Assembly (NCBI GenBank): GCA_933207985.1
Contig: OW240915.1
Location: 268,752,596 to 268,816,595, forward strand
Direction: 5' to 3'
DNA from: Pelobates cultripes
Taxonomy: Eukaryota > Chordata > Amphibia > Anura > Pelobatidae
DNA: 64,000 nucleotides
A program made the position numbers and the translations under genes. This document shows, one piece after another, positions 23,446 to 36,263 of this stretch. Below the pieces are notes generated by a model. It made no database searches. It was not told the origin of the DNA and saw only the letters and a program-made list of their open reading frames with translations. Positions within the stretch are counted from its first letter, which is position 1; each line of letters starts with the position of its first letter.

Positions 23446-25114
23446 AAGCGGAGACGAAGCTCAATGAAGAATTTTCAAAGAGTTGTCATTAATGGTAAAT
23501 TTTCAAGCTGGGCAGAGGTGGCAAGTGGTGTCCCTCAGGGGTCTGTTCTGGGACCCCTTCTATTTAACATGTTTATAAATGATCTTGAAGACAGCATTGA
23601 AAGTCATGTTTCAGTGTATGCAGATGACACAAAACTTTGTAAAATAATACAATGTGAGCAAGATATTACTTTGCTGCAGAGGGATTTAGATAGACTGAGG
23701 GACTGGGCACTCAAATGGCAGATGAAATTTAATGTTGAAAAATGCAAAGTAATGCACTTCGGAGTAAAGAATACCCTTAATGGAAGCAAATTAGGGATAA
23801 CAACACACGAAAAGGACTTGGGAATTGTTATAGTCAACAAACTATGCAACAATGTGCAATGTCAATCAGCAGTGGCCAAGGCCAGTAAGGTATTGTCATG
23901 CATGAAAAAGGGCATTCATTCTCGGGACAAGAATATAATTTTGCCTCTTTTATAAATCACTGGTAAGACCACATATTGAATATGCTGTGCAATTTTGGGC
24001 ACCTGTTCTAAAGAAGGATATTATGGCACTAGAAAAAGTGCAGAGGCAGGCTACAAAATTAATAAAAGGAATGGAACATATCAGCTATGAAGAAAGGTTA
24101 ACAAATTTAAACCTATTAAAGGACCACTATAGTACCAGGAAAACATACTCATTTTCCTGGCACTAAAGTGCCTTAAGGGTGCCCTCACCCTCAGGGTCCC
24201 CCTCCCGCCCGGCTCTGGGGAGAGGAAAGGGTTAAACTTACCTTTTTTCCAGTGCCGGGCGGGGAGCTCTCCTCCTCCAATCCTCCTCCTCTCCTCCCTT
24301 TTGGCTGAATGCGCACGCGCGGCAAGAGCTGCGCGCGCATTCAGCCGGTCTCATAGGAAAGCATTTACAATGCTTTCCTATGGACGCTTGCGTGTTCTCA
24401 CTGTGATTTTCACAGTGAGAATCACGCAAGCGCCTCTAGCGGCTGTCAATGAGACAGCCACTAGAGGATTTGCAGGCTGGATTAACCCTATTCTAAACAT
24501 AGCAGTTTCCCTTTTTTATAAAAAAAAAGGGTTAATCCTAGAGGGACCTGGCACCCAGACCACTTCATTAAGCTGAAGTGGTCTGGGTGCCTAGAGTGGT
24601 CCTTTAAGTTTAGAAAAACGTCGCCTGAGAGGGGATATGATAACATTATACATATATATTCGGGGCCAATACAAACCATTGTGTGGAAATCTATTCACAA
24701 ACCAGACTTTACATAGGACACAAGGCCATGCGTTTAGACTGGAAGAAAGAAGATTTTGTCTAAGGCAAAGGAAAGGGTTTTTTTCACTGTAAGAATAATC
24801 AGGATGTGGAATTCTCTGTCTGAAGAAGTGGTTTTATCAGAGTCCATACAGATGTTTAAACAGCTACTAGATGCATTCTTGCAAAAACAGAATATTCAAG
24901 GATATAATCTTTCAATGTAGGGTAATAACTGCTTGATCCAAGGATGAATCTGACTGCCATTCTGGGGTAAAGAAGGAATTTTTTCCTAGCTTGTTGCAAA
25001 GGTGTGCTTCAAACTGGGGTTTTTTGCCTTCTTTTGGATCAACAGCAAAAAACAAATGTGAGGAAGGCTGAACTTGATGGACGCAAGTCTCTTTTCAGCT
25101 ATGTAACTATGTAA
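23446..25114 (+). mobile_element. CR1-like LINE, 5'-truncated pseudogene
   Basis: The reverse transcriptase region of a non-LTR retrotransposon. SGVPQGS (from 23524), LLFNMFINDLED, YADD (23617-23628, the catalytic Asp pair) and WQMKFNVEKCKVMHFG are all readable in the frame starting 23410. Near 23950 a one-base shift breaks the frame, and matching sequence continues in another frame ([15 protein letters not shown]). The copy is then split by a MITE at 24120-24603. Its far end has further stops and finishes ctgaacttgatggac and an 8-bp tail repeat ctatgtaa, the style of CR1-group 3' ends. The endonuclease domain is missing. It is inactive. Confidence 0.88.
24120..24603 (+). mobile_element. TTAA MITE of family C inserted in the LINE
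   Basis: 484 bp between perfect TTAA duplications at 24116-24119 and 24604-24607. The ends are aggaccactatag and ctagagtggtcct. Inside are hairpins: cactgtgattttcacagtg, a 17-bp cccagaccacttc / gaagtggtctggg stem near the right end, and cgcgcat palindromes. It carries no transposase. Two ORFs inside it are chance products of the palindromes. Confidence 0.9.
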
Positions 25115-25569
25115 TATATAGCCAATCACCATTCTGATGGGCACATACAAAAGAGTGCTTAAAATGTCACTTGAAATAATACAGTAACAAAGTATTATTT
25201 TCTTTACATGAATCCCTAAATCTCAACCCTATGAGAGGCTTTGGACTGGAAGCATTGACTGTACAATGCTCAGTACAAACAAGGAAGTAAATGCTGGGCG
25301 CTTGTTTGCACATATTTTAGTAAATGCATACTGTTTTTTACAACAATAAATTATTATATTTAAAAAAAATATGCATTTTTAGACATCAAGTTTCCTTTTA
25401 ATAAAAGGCCCCACTGATATCTATTAATTGGAAGAGAATATGCCACAGTAGCTACCCTAATCCACCCCTATCACTAATGCTAAACACTGACTTCTACTTT
25501 GTAGCTAACTGTACTCTAAATTTAAATTTATATCACTCACAAAAAAATTAAATGGCCTGCTTGACTGGA

Positions 25570-25906
25570 TAGTGTACAGCACGGGAGTTCAGCGTCTTCA
25601 CGCTCTGTGTGGAAACCCTGAACATTACCGATAGAAATGCATTGATTCTATAAGGAGATTGGTGCAGCACACCATTTTGCCATGCATGAGCGACAGCTTC
25701 TCAATGCTTTCCTATGAGAAAGAATTGAATTGGCTAAGATCATCAAGATAGATGATCTCAGCCACGGGGGCAGGGCCAGTGCAGCAAGGGAAAAAAGGTG
25801 AGTAAAATCACCCTTTTCAGAGTGATCTATGGGACCAGGCACTTAAACAGCCACATAGGCACTATATAGTCATGTCTGTATTCCTGACACTATTGTTTTC
25901 CTTTAA
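25570..25906 (+). mobile_element. TTAA-type MITE, partial, related to family D
   Basis: aaatgcattgattctataaggaga, then ctaagatcatc and gggcagggccagtgc, resemble the centre of 25-517 and 43040-43501. The right end is gacactattgttttcc with TTAA at 25903-25906. The left limit is uncertain. The quoted first block is interrupted by substitutions relative to the other copies. Confidence 0.5.
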
Positions 25907-26874
25907 TCATTTAGATCTTATTCTCTATGGGTGTGATGGTCCCTGCAAAGAATATTACGGGTGGGAGGAACGTTGTTGCTGCTATAACTTCATTACTCAA
26001 TTTGCATATCCAACTATTTCCATTTCCACTTTATTCTTTTACCAAAAATTCTGCTGTACACACACTGTGTTCTTTGTTTGTGTGAATCTGGACTGGTTAG
26101 CCATTCCCCATCTCTTTCCACCCACTATACTGAGTGCATTGCAGGCACTGCTGTTTTACTGTGATAGATATTTGGCAAATGTTCACTCCAGGTTTCATGC
26201 TGTGTGGTTTTAACATAAGACAGAGATCTCTCAGAGTGTCACACGTGGGAATTCTTGGTGCATGGATGGAAATGACAAGTGATTTACCATGCACAACACA
26301 TCCCCCACCTAGACAATTAAGGAAATCTGTTCTAGAAATAAGACCAGGGATAAGCTACCTCCATTTCCCCTGTTGCTCTTTAGAGGTCCCTGAAATAGAT
26401 TTTAATAATGTATCAGTAGAGCATACAGATGTATGTGTACATTGTTCTAGTAGAACGTATTGAATCATGTAATAGTAAAAAATGTGATTTAAAGATTCTT
26501 ATTCTGCTCAATATTGTAAGTCGCTATGCAGCTTTGAAATTATAAATAATTTAATTTAATGACAGTAGGTGCAACAGTTGATCCTTACTCTTAGGTTTCC
26601 ATCAGGGCTCAGTAACACCACCCTCCCCCCACCTATAATTCTCAGTTAACTCACAGAATCCAGAATTGACAGCACTGCGAGATTATCATTAGATTTATTC
26701 CCCAAACTCAAAATTATACCAGACTTAAACCTGAATGAAAAAAATTGAATTTTGAATATCTGATCTGGAAAAACTCTCCAACTCAACTATAGTCCCAGCT
26801 TGGCTACTTTAGCCTAAAATTTGCATTGCTTAAATCTAGTAGATTTTGGAGTTTAGTTAAAACCCTACGTGATT

Positions 26875-27415
26875 GTCATAGTCCACGGTGGCTGGAGAGT
26901 GAGATTATCATGGGAGACGTAGTCCATGGCATCTGTTGAGTTAAAGCAGCATGGGAGTAAGAGTCGTGACTGCTGAAACGCTATAGCACACCAGGTGTCA
27001 TAATACACAAGAGGCCAGAACAGAACTGCTTGTGTATATATATATATATATATAATGCTTAGTAACAGCTGCTGGACGTCTGCAGCATTATCAGAGTCAC
27101 AGTCCACAGAAGCTCACGTGCTAGAACATCACAGAAGTGTTAGCTCAAGGAGTTTGAAACCACAACGGGAGTCAGTCCACTGCAGTTAGAATGCTAGAGA
27201 TTAATGAGAGTCAGAGTCCATGGCAGCTGGAGCACTACAGCACAATGCAAGTGATAGGACACAACAGTTAGACTGTTATACCATCATGGGGGTAATAGTG
27301 CACAGCAGATATGGTTTGATATCCATAGCAGATACAAGGCTTGGGAACTATGCAAATTGTGATGCTCAGAGTACAAGAGCATCATGGGAATCCACAGCCA
27401 CTGGAGTGGGAAGTT
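26875..27415. repeat. Degenerate tandem array with catgggag...agtccac motif
   Basis: Repeated phrases such as atcatgggag, agtcagagtccac and cagctggagcactacag recur at roughly 40-50 bp spacing in diverged form, interrupted by a (TA)n tract near 27035-27053. The short ORFs at 26865-27107 and 27220-27441 read this array. At 27418-27470 a fragment with tatttatatagcagcaa resembles the start of family A. Confidence 0.55.
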
Positions 27416-27474
27416 ACTTATTATTATTAGTATTTATATAGCAGCAATATTTTCCCAGTGATTTACACAGAACA

Positions 27475-29004
27475 CTTTAACATCAAGTAATTGACATACA
27501 ATATAATATTGATAGAGACATTGGACTCACTACGTGCTTGAAGAGAAACTCTCACTATGATTTAGTGCACAAGGTACTATGATCAATCCCAAATATATTC
27601 TTACACTCTTACACCAGCCGCTCGTGATGTGCAGTATAACGTACTTATGACAGTGACATACCATTTCCACCCACACACATTTGTCCCAAAGGATTAAATC
27701 TAAACTAATCTAAGCTTAAGAAATGTTGTATAATTGAGCAGAAACATATCTGCTAAACATTTGGCCCTCTGTTTCATCAAGTCATGAGTGAGAACAGGTG
27801 ATTATCCCTTGGAGGAGCTAGTATGCATACTATGTAGACAGAATTAACTTGTACTGTGCATTTTCCATAACTCAAGTTTGACCTTGTGAGAAGTTATGTC
27901 CCATAAGCAAGGTCAAAATAAATCACAGGTGGGAGGGCAGTTTAGGAATAGGACTAAACACATTTAACAAAATAAAAAATACATTTAATTGTATAATTTC
28001 AATAGTAAGTAATAAGGTCAAATTAACACATATAATTACATGCAAAGAAACCTGTGGATATGTTAATTAAAATGAAGAAATTAAGGGTATTGCGATATAT
28101 GTATCATATGTAAAATTATGTTTAAAACCCCTATGATTACATTTTCTAAACCAAATAGAAATGCAATATTTGGCAATTATTTTCTGTTCTCTTTTGCCAC
28201 ATTTTAAAATTTACATAAAAATGTAAAACTATTAAAAATGATACTGTAATAAAAAAGCTATATTTCTGCTAATCACCCCATAAGTGATTGGTCATTTCTC
28301 TAATGGCCTTTTGGAAGAGCATTCTAATTTAAGTATACAATGAAAGCAATCATCTTTCTCTTAAGCCTTCTGTGTGCTCTATGTCACATGGTTGATAATG
28401 AAATGTGTTTGTGAGTTGCTCACATTTCGGCTTGGGTCATTTCGGCTTGGGTTTCGCGAGGTGATTTTATTTGGTGTAATGAAAGTAAAGTGAATGCTTA
28501 TTGGATTTAAATGTGAAGGTTTATTGGTTTATGATAAGGTCAGATGAGCACTTTAAGGAGGAAAGAAATGGCTATCAAAGCCACTTTTATTTTAAATAGA
28601 TCTCTTAATACACCAAGTCGATGTGTAACTGTGATAGTAAGTGATTGTGACTTTTAATCTCAAACACTGCTAAATGAGGTTGTTTTACATATTTCTAATA
28701 GAACAGATTTGTTTCTGTGATATTGAATATTAGCTGTTCATGAAAATCCCCCCCCCCCCCTATTTAATATAGCCCACGAAGCAGAATTTAAAATGTATAT
28801 AGTAACACAAATTCAGGTTAGGTTAGTCACCCAAGAGTTTAAACACTAAACAGGAAATTAAATGTAAAATAAGTTGGGGGGAAAAAGTCACAGCTTCAAC
28901 TTATTTAAGTACATTACATTCAAACTTTATTGCATTCCTTTTGCATATACTGATCAATAATACAGCAAATATTACCTTTAATAAAATGTATTTCTAGTTG
29001 TACC
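27475..29004. other. Intron without recognised features
   Basis: AT-rich, with a poly-C run at about 28748-28760. 25907-26874 upstream is similar: ORFs at 25872-26213 and 26134-26463 have no family that I recognise. Confidence 0.4.
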
Positions 29005-29922
29005 TTAACCCCTTAAGGACTGAGCCAAATGTACACGTTGTGATCAAAACAAAAGGTAAATAAAATCTGGAATTTGACTATATGTCTGTTCAACCGTAAT
29101 TCACCTCTTTCATAATAAGTGCACCCATACTTATTATATATCATTTTATTCAGGGGAAACATCAAATATTTAGGTATGAAATATAATTTAATATGAATAA
29201 AATATAAAAAAGAAATTTTAGTTCTACGTGTCATTTTAACTGTGAATGTCATAATACTGTTTGCTTTTACTGCAATAAAATACACATATTTGTATTCGGC
29301 GATGTCTCATGTGTAAAACAGTACCCCCTATGTACAGGTTTTATGGTATTTTGGGAAGTTACAGGGTCAAATATAGCATGTTACAATTTTCAGTTTTTTA
29401 ACATTGAAACTGGCCAAATTTAGTGTTAATATTTGTTTGTGTGTGAAAATGCAAAAAACTAATTTGAACGCCAATTTTGGCCAGTGTTTGTGACTAAGTG
29501 GCTTCTAAAAAAGACTGGACATACCCCATTGTCAATACCTTGGGTTATCTACTATTGCAAATGGTGTGCTATCATGGGGGTAATTTTCATTTCTGGGCTA
29601 CCGTGCGGTTTCAAAGGCAACGTAACCAATCTGGCGAATTTCAATATGAAAAACACTGAAACGCAAGCCTTATATTTGACTCTGTAACGTTTGAAAATGC
29701 CATAAAACCTGTTCATAAGGGGTACTGTTATACTCGGTAAACAGTAAAATGTATCACAACAATTATATTGTCAGTGTAAGTGTCATTTGTGTGTGAAAAA
29801 TGCAAACAATTTCACTTTCACTGACGATATCATCGTTGTAATACATTTTACTATTTTGAAACACTAATATTTGTGTTCAGCAAAGTCTTCCGAGTAAAAC
29901 TGTACCCCCCATGTATATGTTT

Positions 29923-29954
<32 letters not shown>

Positions 29955-30255
29955 TTTTTTACATTATTTTTATTTATATATAGGTATATATATATATAGT
30001 GATACATATGTGTATACTTATGTATATAGATATATATATTATTTCGTTCGACTTGTATTTTGATATCAATATATATATATATTAATATCAAAATACAGTT
30101 ATATCTTTTTAATTATTTATTTTTAATTATTTTTTTATTTCTATTTTTTAACATATTCACATATTTATTTATTTTATATTATATATAAATATATATATAA
30201 TTATTATTATATATATAAATTTAATCAATATTATTCTACATGTATTTTGATATTA

Positions 30256-30286
<31 letters not shown>

Positions 30287-30288
30287 AT

Positions 30289-30323
<35 letters not shown>

Positions 30324-30756
30324 TAAGATTAAAATACACTTAGTGTATGTGTATGTATTTGTATGTGTATATATACTTAGATCATATATATATATATATG
30401 GTATATATATATATGATCTAAGTATATATAATTTTATTTTAAACTGTTTTTAACTTTTATTTTAACTTTTTTTCAGGCAGCAGGGGGACTACCTGTAATT
30501 CCAGGCACTCCCCCTGCTGGCAATGCTGTGGACGGCTATTCCATCCATGTGATCGTGAGGTCCTCGCAAGGACCTCGCAATCACATGGCCCAGGAGGGCC
30601 GGAACGGCAGCAGTTCCCCCACCGCGTTTGCCGTCGTGTGATCGCCGGCGAGCGGGTAAGTACATAGGACGGCGGGGACGTGTTATGCCACCCGTTGGCA
30701 TTTAGAGCTGGGTCCTCAAGGACGGAATATCATGTCCGCCGTCCTTAAGGGGTTAA
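29005..30756. mobile_element. Large TTAA element, family F copy 1
   Basis: The ends form a perfect 16-bp inverted repeat including the target: TTAACCCCTTAAGGAC at 29005-29020 and its complement ending at 30756. The 1.75-kb interior has AT microsatellites, hairpins and a G+C-rich right part (30475-30740). No transposase frame is evident. The CCC..GGG termini at TTAA fit a piggyBac-like family (inference). Confidence 0.75.
29915..30440. repeat. AT-dinucleotide arrays with long hairpins
   Basis: Several (TA)n runs are embedded in near-perfect palindromes. One is at 30056-30095 (tattttgatatc arms). Another is centred at about 30401 with acttagatcatatat / atatatgatctaagt arms. A third is at about 30241-30340. 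Low-complexity ORFs here (Ile/Tyr-rich) are not genes. Confidence 0.85.
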
Positions 30757-31217
30757 AAGGACTCTGTAGGCACCCAGACCACTTCAGCTCATTGAAGTGG
30801 TCTGGGTGCAAGCTCCCATCATCCTTAACCCTGCAGCGGTTTTTGCAGTTTTTATAAACTGCTATAATTACCTCTGAGGGTTAACTACTCCTCTAACAGA
30901 CAGCCACTATTTAGATGGACTTTTGGTCCATTATCTGACACTGGACGTCCTCACGCTCTTCATGAGGACCTGCAGCATCAGATTTTCCACATAGGAAAGT
31001 TTAGAATAATGCCTGGGGAGATCCTAATGAGAGCACAGCTATTGCCGCACATGCGCATTAGGTCTCCCCAGCTGAGTCAGCTTCGGCGCTGGACCCAGGT
31101 AAGTGACTGAAGGGTTTATTAACCCCTTCAGTGCCACGGTAAGGGGCCTTGACAGAAGGGGAAGCTACAGTGCCAGGAAAATGAGTTTGTTTTCCTGGCA
31201 CTATAGTTTCCCATTAA
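30753..31217 (-). mobile_element. TTAA MITE, family C, reversed
   Basis: TTAA at 30753-30756 and 31214-31217. The left end has gcacccagaccacttc paired with gaagtggtctgggtgc. The right end has tgccaggaaaa, ttttcctggca and ctatagttt. The interior matches 24120-24603 in opposite orientation. Its left TTAA is the same four bases as the right TTAA of the family F element. Confidence 0.8.
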
Positions 31218-31401
31218 AAAAGTATATATTGAGGTCAATCAAATAAGCTATATTTCTATACAGGGTAGAACACATTTAGATCTTACTGTTTTTATGTTCC
31301 CTGTGCAATAAATTATTACTCATCTTAACAGTTTCTATTGACCTTGGAAAGATGAAAAGCTGTATCGAACATGCTCGGAATTGACCATGTAAACATCATA
31401 T

Positions 31402-31815
31402 TTAACCCCTTCCCAACCGTGGACATACTAGGTACGTCCGAGAAAAATGGTCCTTAAGGACCTCGGACGTACATAGTACGTCCACTGCATTGCTACTTAC
31501 TTACCCAATCGCAGTCCTTCCCCCGCCAGCGATCGGTGTTCCTCTCCATCTGGGGGGACTGTCTGACAGCCCAGACAGTCCCCCCTTGGCAAATTAGGAC
31601 CCCGTGGGTATATACATATATTAATATAAAAATACACTTAAAGTAAAATTACACACGTATATATTTATAATATATATAACTCTATATATTGTATATATAT
31701 ATATATATATATTATTATAAAAATAAATAATAATTAATTAAAAATGTAAATATAATTACAAAAATGTCAATTATATATATATATATATATGTAATTTTAT
31801 TCTTACTATATTTTG

Positions 31816-31854
<39 letters not shown>

Positions 31855-32510
31855 CATAATACACTTAGAATTAAATTATATATATATATATATATGTATA
31901 TATAAATAAATAAAAACAATATGAAATATATATATATATATATATATATATTCATATACATAATTATATAATATAATCATATAATAATTGGATTAATTGG
32001 TTTTCAATGCATTCCTATGGGAAAGCACGTTTCGGTTTACAAATGTTTTGCAATAAGAAACGTCCTGGAGAACACATTCAATTTGTAAACCGAGGTCCCA
32101 AGGTACATATAAGGTGTGATTCAGAGATTTATTACAGATATAATCGGTATAAAGAGATAATGGGTATTTCTAAACTCAGGACAATATTTTGAAACTAATT
32201 AGCATGCATGTTTTTGGGCGGTTGTAGATGCATAACAGATTTTGGGGGTCAAAGTTAGAAAAAGTGTGTTGTTTTTAATTTTTTTATCCTATTTTATATT
32301 TTTTTATAGTAAATTATATGATATGATGAAAATAATGGTATCTTTAGAAAGACCGTTTAATAGCGAGAAAAACAGTATATAATATGTGTGGGTACAGTAA
32401 TTGAGTAAGAGGGAAATTGCAGCTAAACACAAACACCGCAGAAAAGTAATAACAGCCCTGGTCCTTAACGGTAAACAATTTTTAAAACGTTCTGGTTACT
32501 AAGAGGTTAA
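31402..32510. mobile_element. TTAA element, family F copy 2
   Basis: TTAA at 31402-31405 and 32507-32510. The left end is ccccttcccaaccg and the right end (complement) cctcttagtaaccag. Near the left end is a palindrome of ggacgtac motifs (31420-31480). The middle has (AT)n arrays at about 31680-31960 like copy 1. The ORF at 32007-32192 has no recognised family. Confidence 0.65.
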
Positions 32511-32707
32511 AAGTTTCTAAAGAGCTGACAATTGATATGCGGATTGATTGACTGTTTGAATCTGATCTCAGTTAGCCCCACTCTGTCAAAATGTACTTAC
32601 CTAACAAAATGCAGTCTCAATCATGAATCTTTCTGTTATTATAGCAAGGTGTCAAAATAAACACAATAAAATTTCCCACAGTGCAAATAAAAAATACTGT
32701 TACGCAA

Positions 32708-33535
32708 ACTCTATAACACTAAAACATCGAGAGCTAACTAACCACCTGGCTCCAAAGATAAAATTACACTGAAGGCTAAGCGACCCATATACCCGACACA
32801 GGACAACACCACTACAAAGTTGGACTGAAAACGGGGAAAAGCCTGACCATAACGCCAACATCCCTAGGGAATAACAGACGACCAAATAGGACCCACAATT
32901 CTGTAGAACTGAGGAAAGCGCTCACGCTTTCCCCCGATATGACAAAGCAACAACACAGAGATAGAATGACACACAGCCCAACACCCTCTTCAACATCCCT
33001 GTCACACAACCATAACGCACGAGTTAAATAGAGTCCAGGCACACAGACTTTACTATAGTATCCTACTATCTTCCATTTCTTATGCTATCATTATTATTAT
33101 TTTATTTTTTTGTCAAATACGTCCAATGCAAGTCTGTATCATACTTGTTTAAAGTAATGATCACCCTCGAAGAAGACATTGCAAAGCAAATCCAATATGC
33201 CCCCCGTAGGGGCCACAAAAATCCTATGGGGTATCCAATCTAAATAACGAACTTGAGCTCCAGGCCCAGGCGAGCCTATCAATACCTCCATAGATATAGA
33301 GTCCAGGTACACAGATTCTATTGTCTTATCTTACTGCCTTTTTACTTTCTATTTTCAAAATATGTCCGATGCAAGCCTTTATTATACCTACATATGTATA
33401 TAAGGAAGATTGTGTGAGAAGACACTATACAACTGTGCATTATCCTCCCCCCCTCCAATTTCTCTTTTGTACCCCATTCCCCACCCAATAAACTACATGA
33501 AATGAACCATAAATAAAGAATTTAAAAAAAAAAAA
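32708..33535 (+). mobile_element. 3' end of an L1-like retrotransposon copy with poly(A)
   Basis: It ends aaataaagaatttaaaaaa plus further A at 33510-33535, with an AATAAA before the tail. Sequences at both borders are alike: aaaaatactgttacgca before and aaaaatacttttatgca after, 15 of 17 identical. This fits a target duplication from LINE retrotransposition. Two related segments inside start atagagtccagg, 268 bp apart (33028 and 33296). No coding part is left. ORFs on the minus strand here are chance. Confidence 0.6.
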
Positions 33536-34025
33536 TACTTTTATGCATCACCTGCATATATCAAGTTGGACTTTGGAACGTTCCCTCTGGGCACAGAAAT
33601 GCGAGAAATCATGTTTCCAGAACCATCCCAGAGTTCCCTGCTTGATTTGCAAATGAGCTCAGTAAGGCCTCGTGTTTCAGCGTTAATTCTGCATTTCTTC
33701 AGGTATTCCTAGCAATGGATGCTGTTTTTAATACAGCTTTTTAAAATCATAGCATGGGTTGTGATTCACAAAGGATTCCATTTAATTGAACACAATATAC
33801 TTCAAGAATTTTTTTTTTATTCCTTTATTGCATGGTGTGTTTAATATAGAAGTGTTTATATCTTTTTATCTCCCCTTTGTTAATTGCCTGCTAGAGCTCG
33901 CAGCACACCCCTGTGCTCAGTTAAAGTTCAATTCAATCAACATACCAAGAGATAAAAATATCTCGAAGGAAATACATTGTGCGTTAAGATGTGATTAAAA
34001 ATAAAATTAAACTTTTTTTTTTACA

Positions 34026-34125
34026 GAGGCAATTTGAGTCATAGCCAGGGGAGGTGTCTCTATAACTACATAAACAGAAACAACAGTGATTTAACTCCTA
34101 AATGGCAAAAAATGTAGCAGTGACT
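34026..34125 (+). mobile_element. Fragment of family B MITE
   Basis: gagtcatagccaggggaggtg, cataaacagaaacaacagtg and atttaactcctaaatgg match 55122-55366 and 56387-56942. Neither end is present. 33541-34025 before it shows no feature. Confidence 0.6.
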
Positions 34126-34510
34126 TTACATGTTGAAAACATGAGGAGAACAATGCAGTTTTTCTCATAACCAAAGACAACATATGATAAAAAGCAAATG
34201 TGTCACATTTCAGAACCCAATTACAGATTTATGAAACAAAGTACCATTAAAGGAATTAGATTTCCTCGTCAACTATTAGACACTATTAGTCCTATGCTTG
34301 TGACAAGGGTTTTAACACTAGGAGTGATTTTTACCTTTCATCATTTTATGTCTTGTAGGTTATATAATTCTGTATCCTGTACACTGTGTGTGATTTAAGG
34401 ATGACACTTTATATTTTCAGTGAATGGTACTTAGAATGGATGTAAGCGCTTAACACTTCTAATATTCAAAGAACTCGCAATGAATCTCATTATGTTCTTC
34501 ATTTTTTCAG

Positions 34511-34744
34511 GAGAACAGCAAAAGACAGAAAGAAAAGCTATGTGAAAAATTTGATTATTTATACGCTATCCTTGAGGAAAGGAAAGGGGAACTAACCCAA
34601 GTCATCACTAGAGACCAAGAAGAAAGACTTGAATATGTGAGATCTTTAATGAAAAAGTATGCTGACCATTTAGAAACTGTTTCAAAACTGGTGGAGTCCG
34701 GAATTCAGTATATGGATGAGCCAGAAATGGCTGTATTCTTGCAG
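34511..34744 (+). CDS. TRIM55: TRIM55 exon: central coiled coil and start of COS box
   Basis: This exon encodes 78 residues, from ENSKRQKEKLCEKFDYLYAI to DEPEMAVFLQ. It is rich in Glu, Lys and Leu with heptad-like spacing (KLCEKFDYLY, LVESGIQYMD), which fits the dimerisation coiled coil. The end of the exon enters the COS box, the two-helix motif needed for microtubule association in MuRF and MID-type TRIM proteins. It is 234 bp with phase 0 at both ends. The acceptor is attttttcag and the donor gtgagt at 34745. It lies right after the 21.6-kb intron. Confidence 0.96.
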
Positions 34745-35452
34745 GTGAGTCTTTATAAATATCGACACAGTGGCAAATAATTAACTTATTTATGGAATAG
34801 GTGGGATATATACATTTAAAAATAATAATAATAATAATAATAGTTTAATATTTAATAAAGGAAATTATTTTGCCTAACTGGACAATGTCAGCAATGTTAA
34901 TTTCTGGGGCATTCTGCAGGGAATCGGTTTTATTTTTTTTAAAAAGAAATCCCTGCTCTGTCTTAAAACAAACAAAAAAATATGATTTTAAAAGCTCACT
35001 TTGATAAATATTTATATAATATTTTCGAAAGCATTTCATTAAAGAGGCACTGTCACTGCTATTTTTTTTCCCTCTAAATTAGTTTGTTTTATATGTTCAA
35101 AATTCAACTTATAAATAAAAAAAAGTACGGACTACTATATCTTATTTAGTGCGTGATCTCTGGCAATGGTGCAGCTTGGAAGGTCACTCCAGAACACTTC
35201 TAGCACCAACACAACTTAAAGGACATCTGTCACCTCAAAACTATGTTTTAATCTAATAATTGTACCTTTAGTATATGACACAAACTTTTCGCAATATACA
35301 TGCACCTTGGGTCAAACAGTGTTTGAAAACCAACAGTTAGTCTCTATATACAAAAGCAGGTAATATTGCTGCTCCTGCTATTTCCTCTATTGCTCACTTC
35401 TTACCTGATCTGTTAACGGGAAAATGCTCCTATCAGTTTACTGCTAAATATA
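34745..35452. other. Intron with microsatellite and TTAA-element ends
   Basis: An (AAT)n run of about 20 bp lies at 34822-34842. Single TTAA-type ends start at 35039 (agaggcactgtcactgc) and 35216 (aggacatctgtcacctc), both without clear partners. Confidence 0.5.
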
Positions 35453-36263
35453 CAGGCATACCCCACTTTTAAGTACACAATGGGATCAGAGCATGTATGT
35501 TTAAAACGAAATTGTACTTAAAGTGAAGCAATACCTTTTTTCACTTCCCAATTGCATGTACTGCATTGCAATAGTAAATTAAAGGCATAACTGATACTGC
35601 AACTGCAGATTTCCAGTGATTTTATTTCCAGTGATTTATTCAGTGATTTCCAGTGGGCTTTTATTTAGTTAAAACAAACAGTAAAAAAAAAAAAATCTCA
35701 TTCCAGATTGTACCATTTATCTTTAATGTTTTACTCATCTGACAACCTTAAACTGGGAGGAAAAGTAAAATAAACCTGCCCACTGGACTATTTTCTGTCA
35801 ATACAGTGCCAATTTGTATTTGTTAGCAGCTTAGTTGCACACTTTGTTTAGAAACACCTCTTCGTCATTTTAAGCATTTATGGTTTAACTTTGAATCCTC
35901 AGAATTGTGGCTAATGCAGCTAAGCTGCTAAGTCATAGTTATAGAAAATGGCAGGGTAAACCCTTTCACTGGATGGCAGCCGATTGCAAAATATGGACAA
36001 CGTAGGGCAGAAAAAAAAAATCTATATGTTCAGCTAGGAGTAGGCATTATAAATTTGAGATGATTAACCTGTGCCATGTCAGAAGGTGTGGAAGTTCTTG
36101 CCCCAATGACACTGAACTGAGCTGCTCCAGGCGAGAATAGAACCTTCCATTTACTGTTCATTCGCAAACAGAAGACGCGCAGGAATGTCTGTACTCACGA
36201 GGTACCTTTAAGTACACTCGCGGGTATGTCTGTACTCTCAAGTGTATGTAAAGTGAGTGCCTG
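35453..36263. mobile_element. Tigger-like (mariner) non-autonomous element
   Basis: It is flanked by TA at 35451-35452 and 36264-36265. The left end is caggcataccccacttt and the complement of the right end is caggcactcactttac. It begins CAGGCATACC like vertebrate Tigger elements. The inner subterminal repeats are gtacttaaagtg-like. No transposase frame was found. Confidence 0.65.

Noticed and set aside
25872..26463. Two overlapping ORFs of about 110 codons
   Set aside because: They overlap in different frames with no known motif. The first starts in the tail of a TTAA element.
30247..30453. Ile/Tyr-rich ORFs on both strands
   Set aside because: They translate AT-dinucleotide microsatellite sequence.
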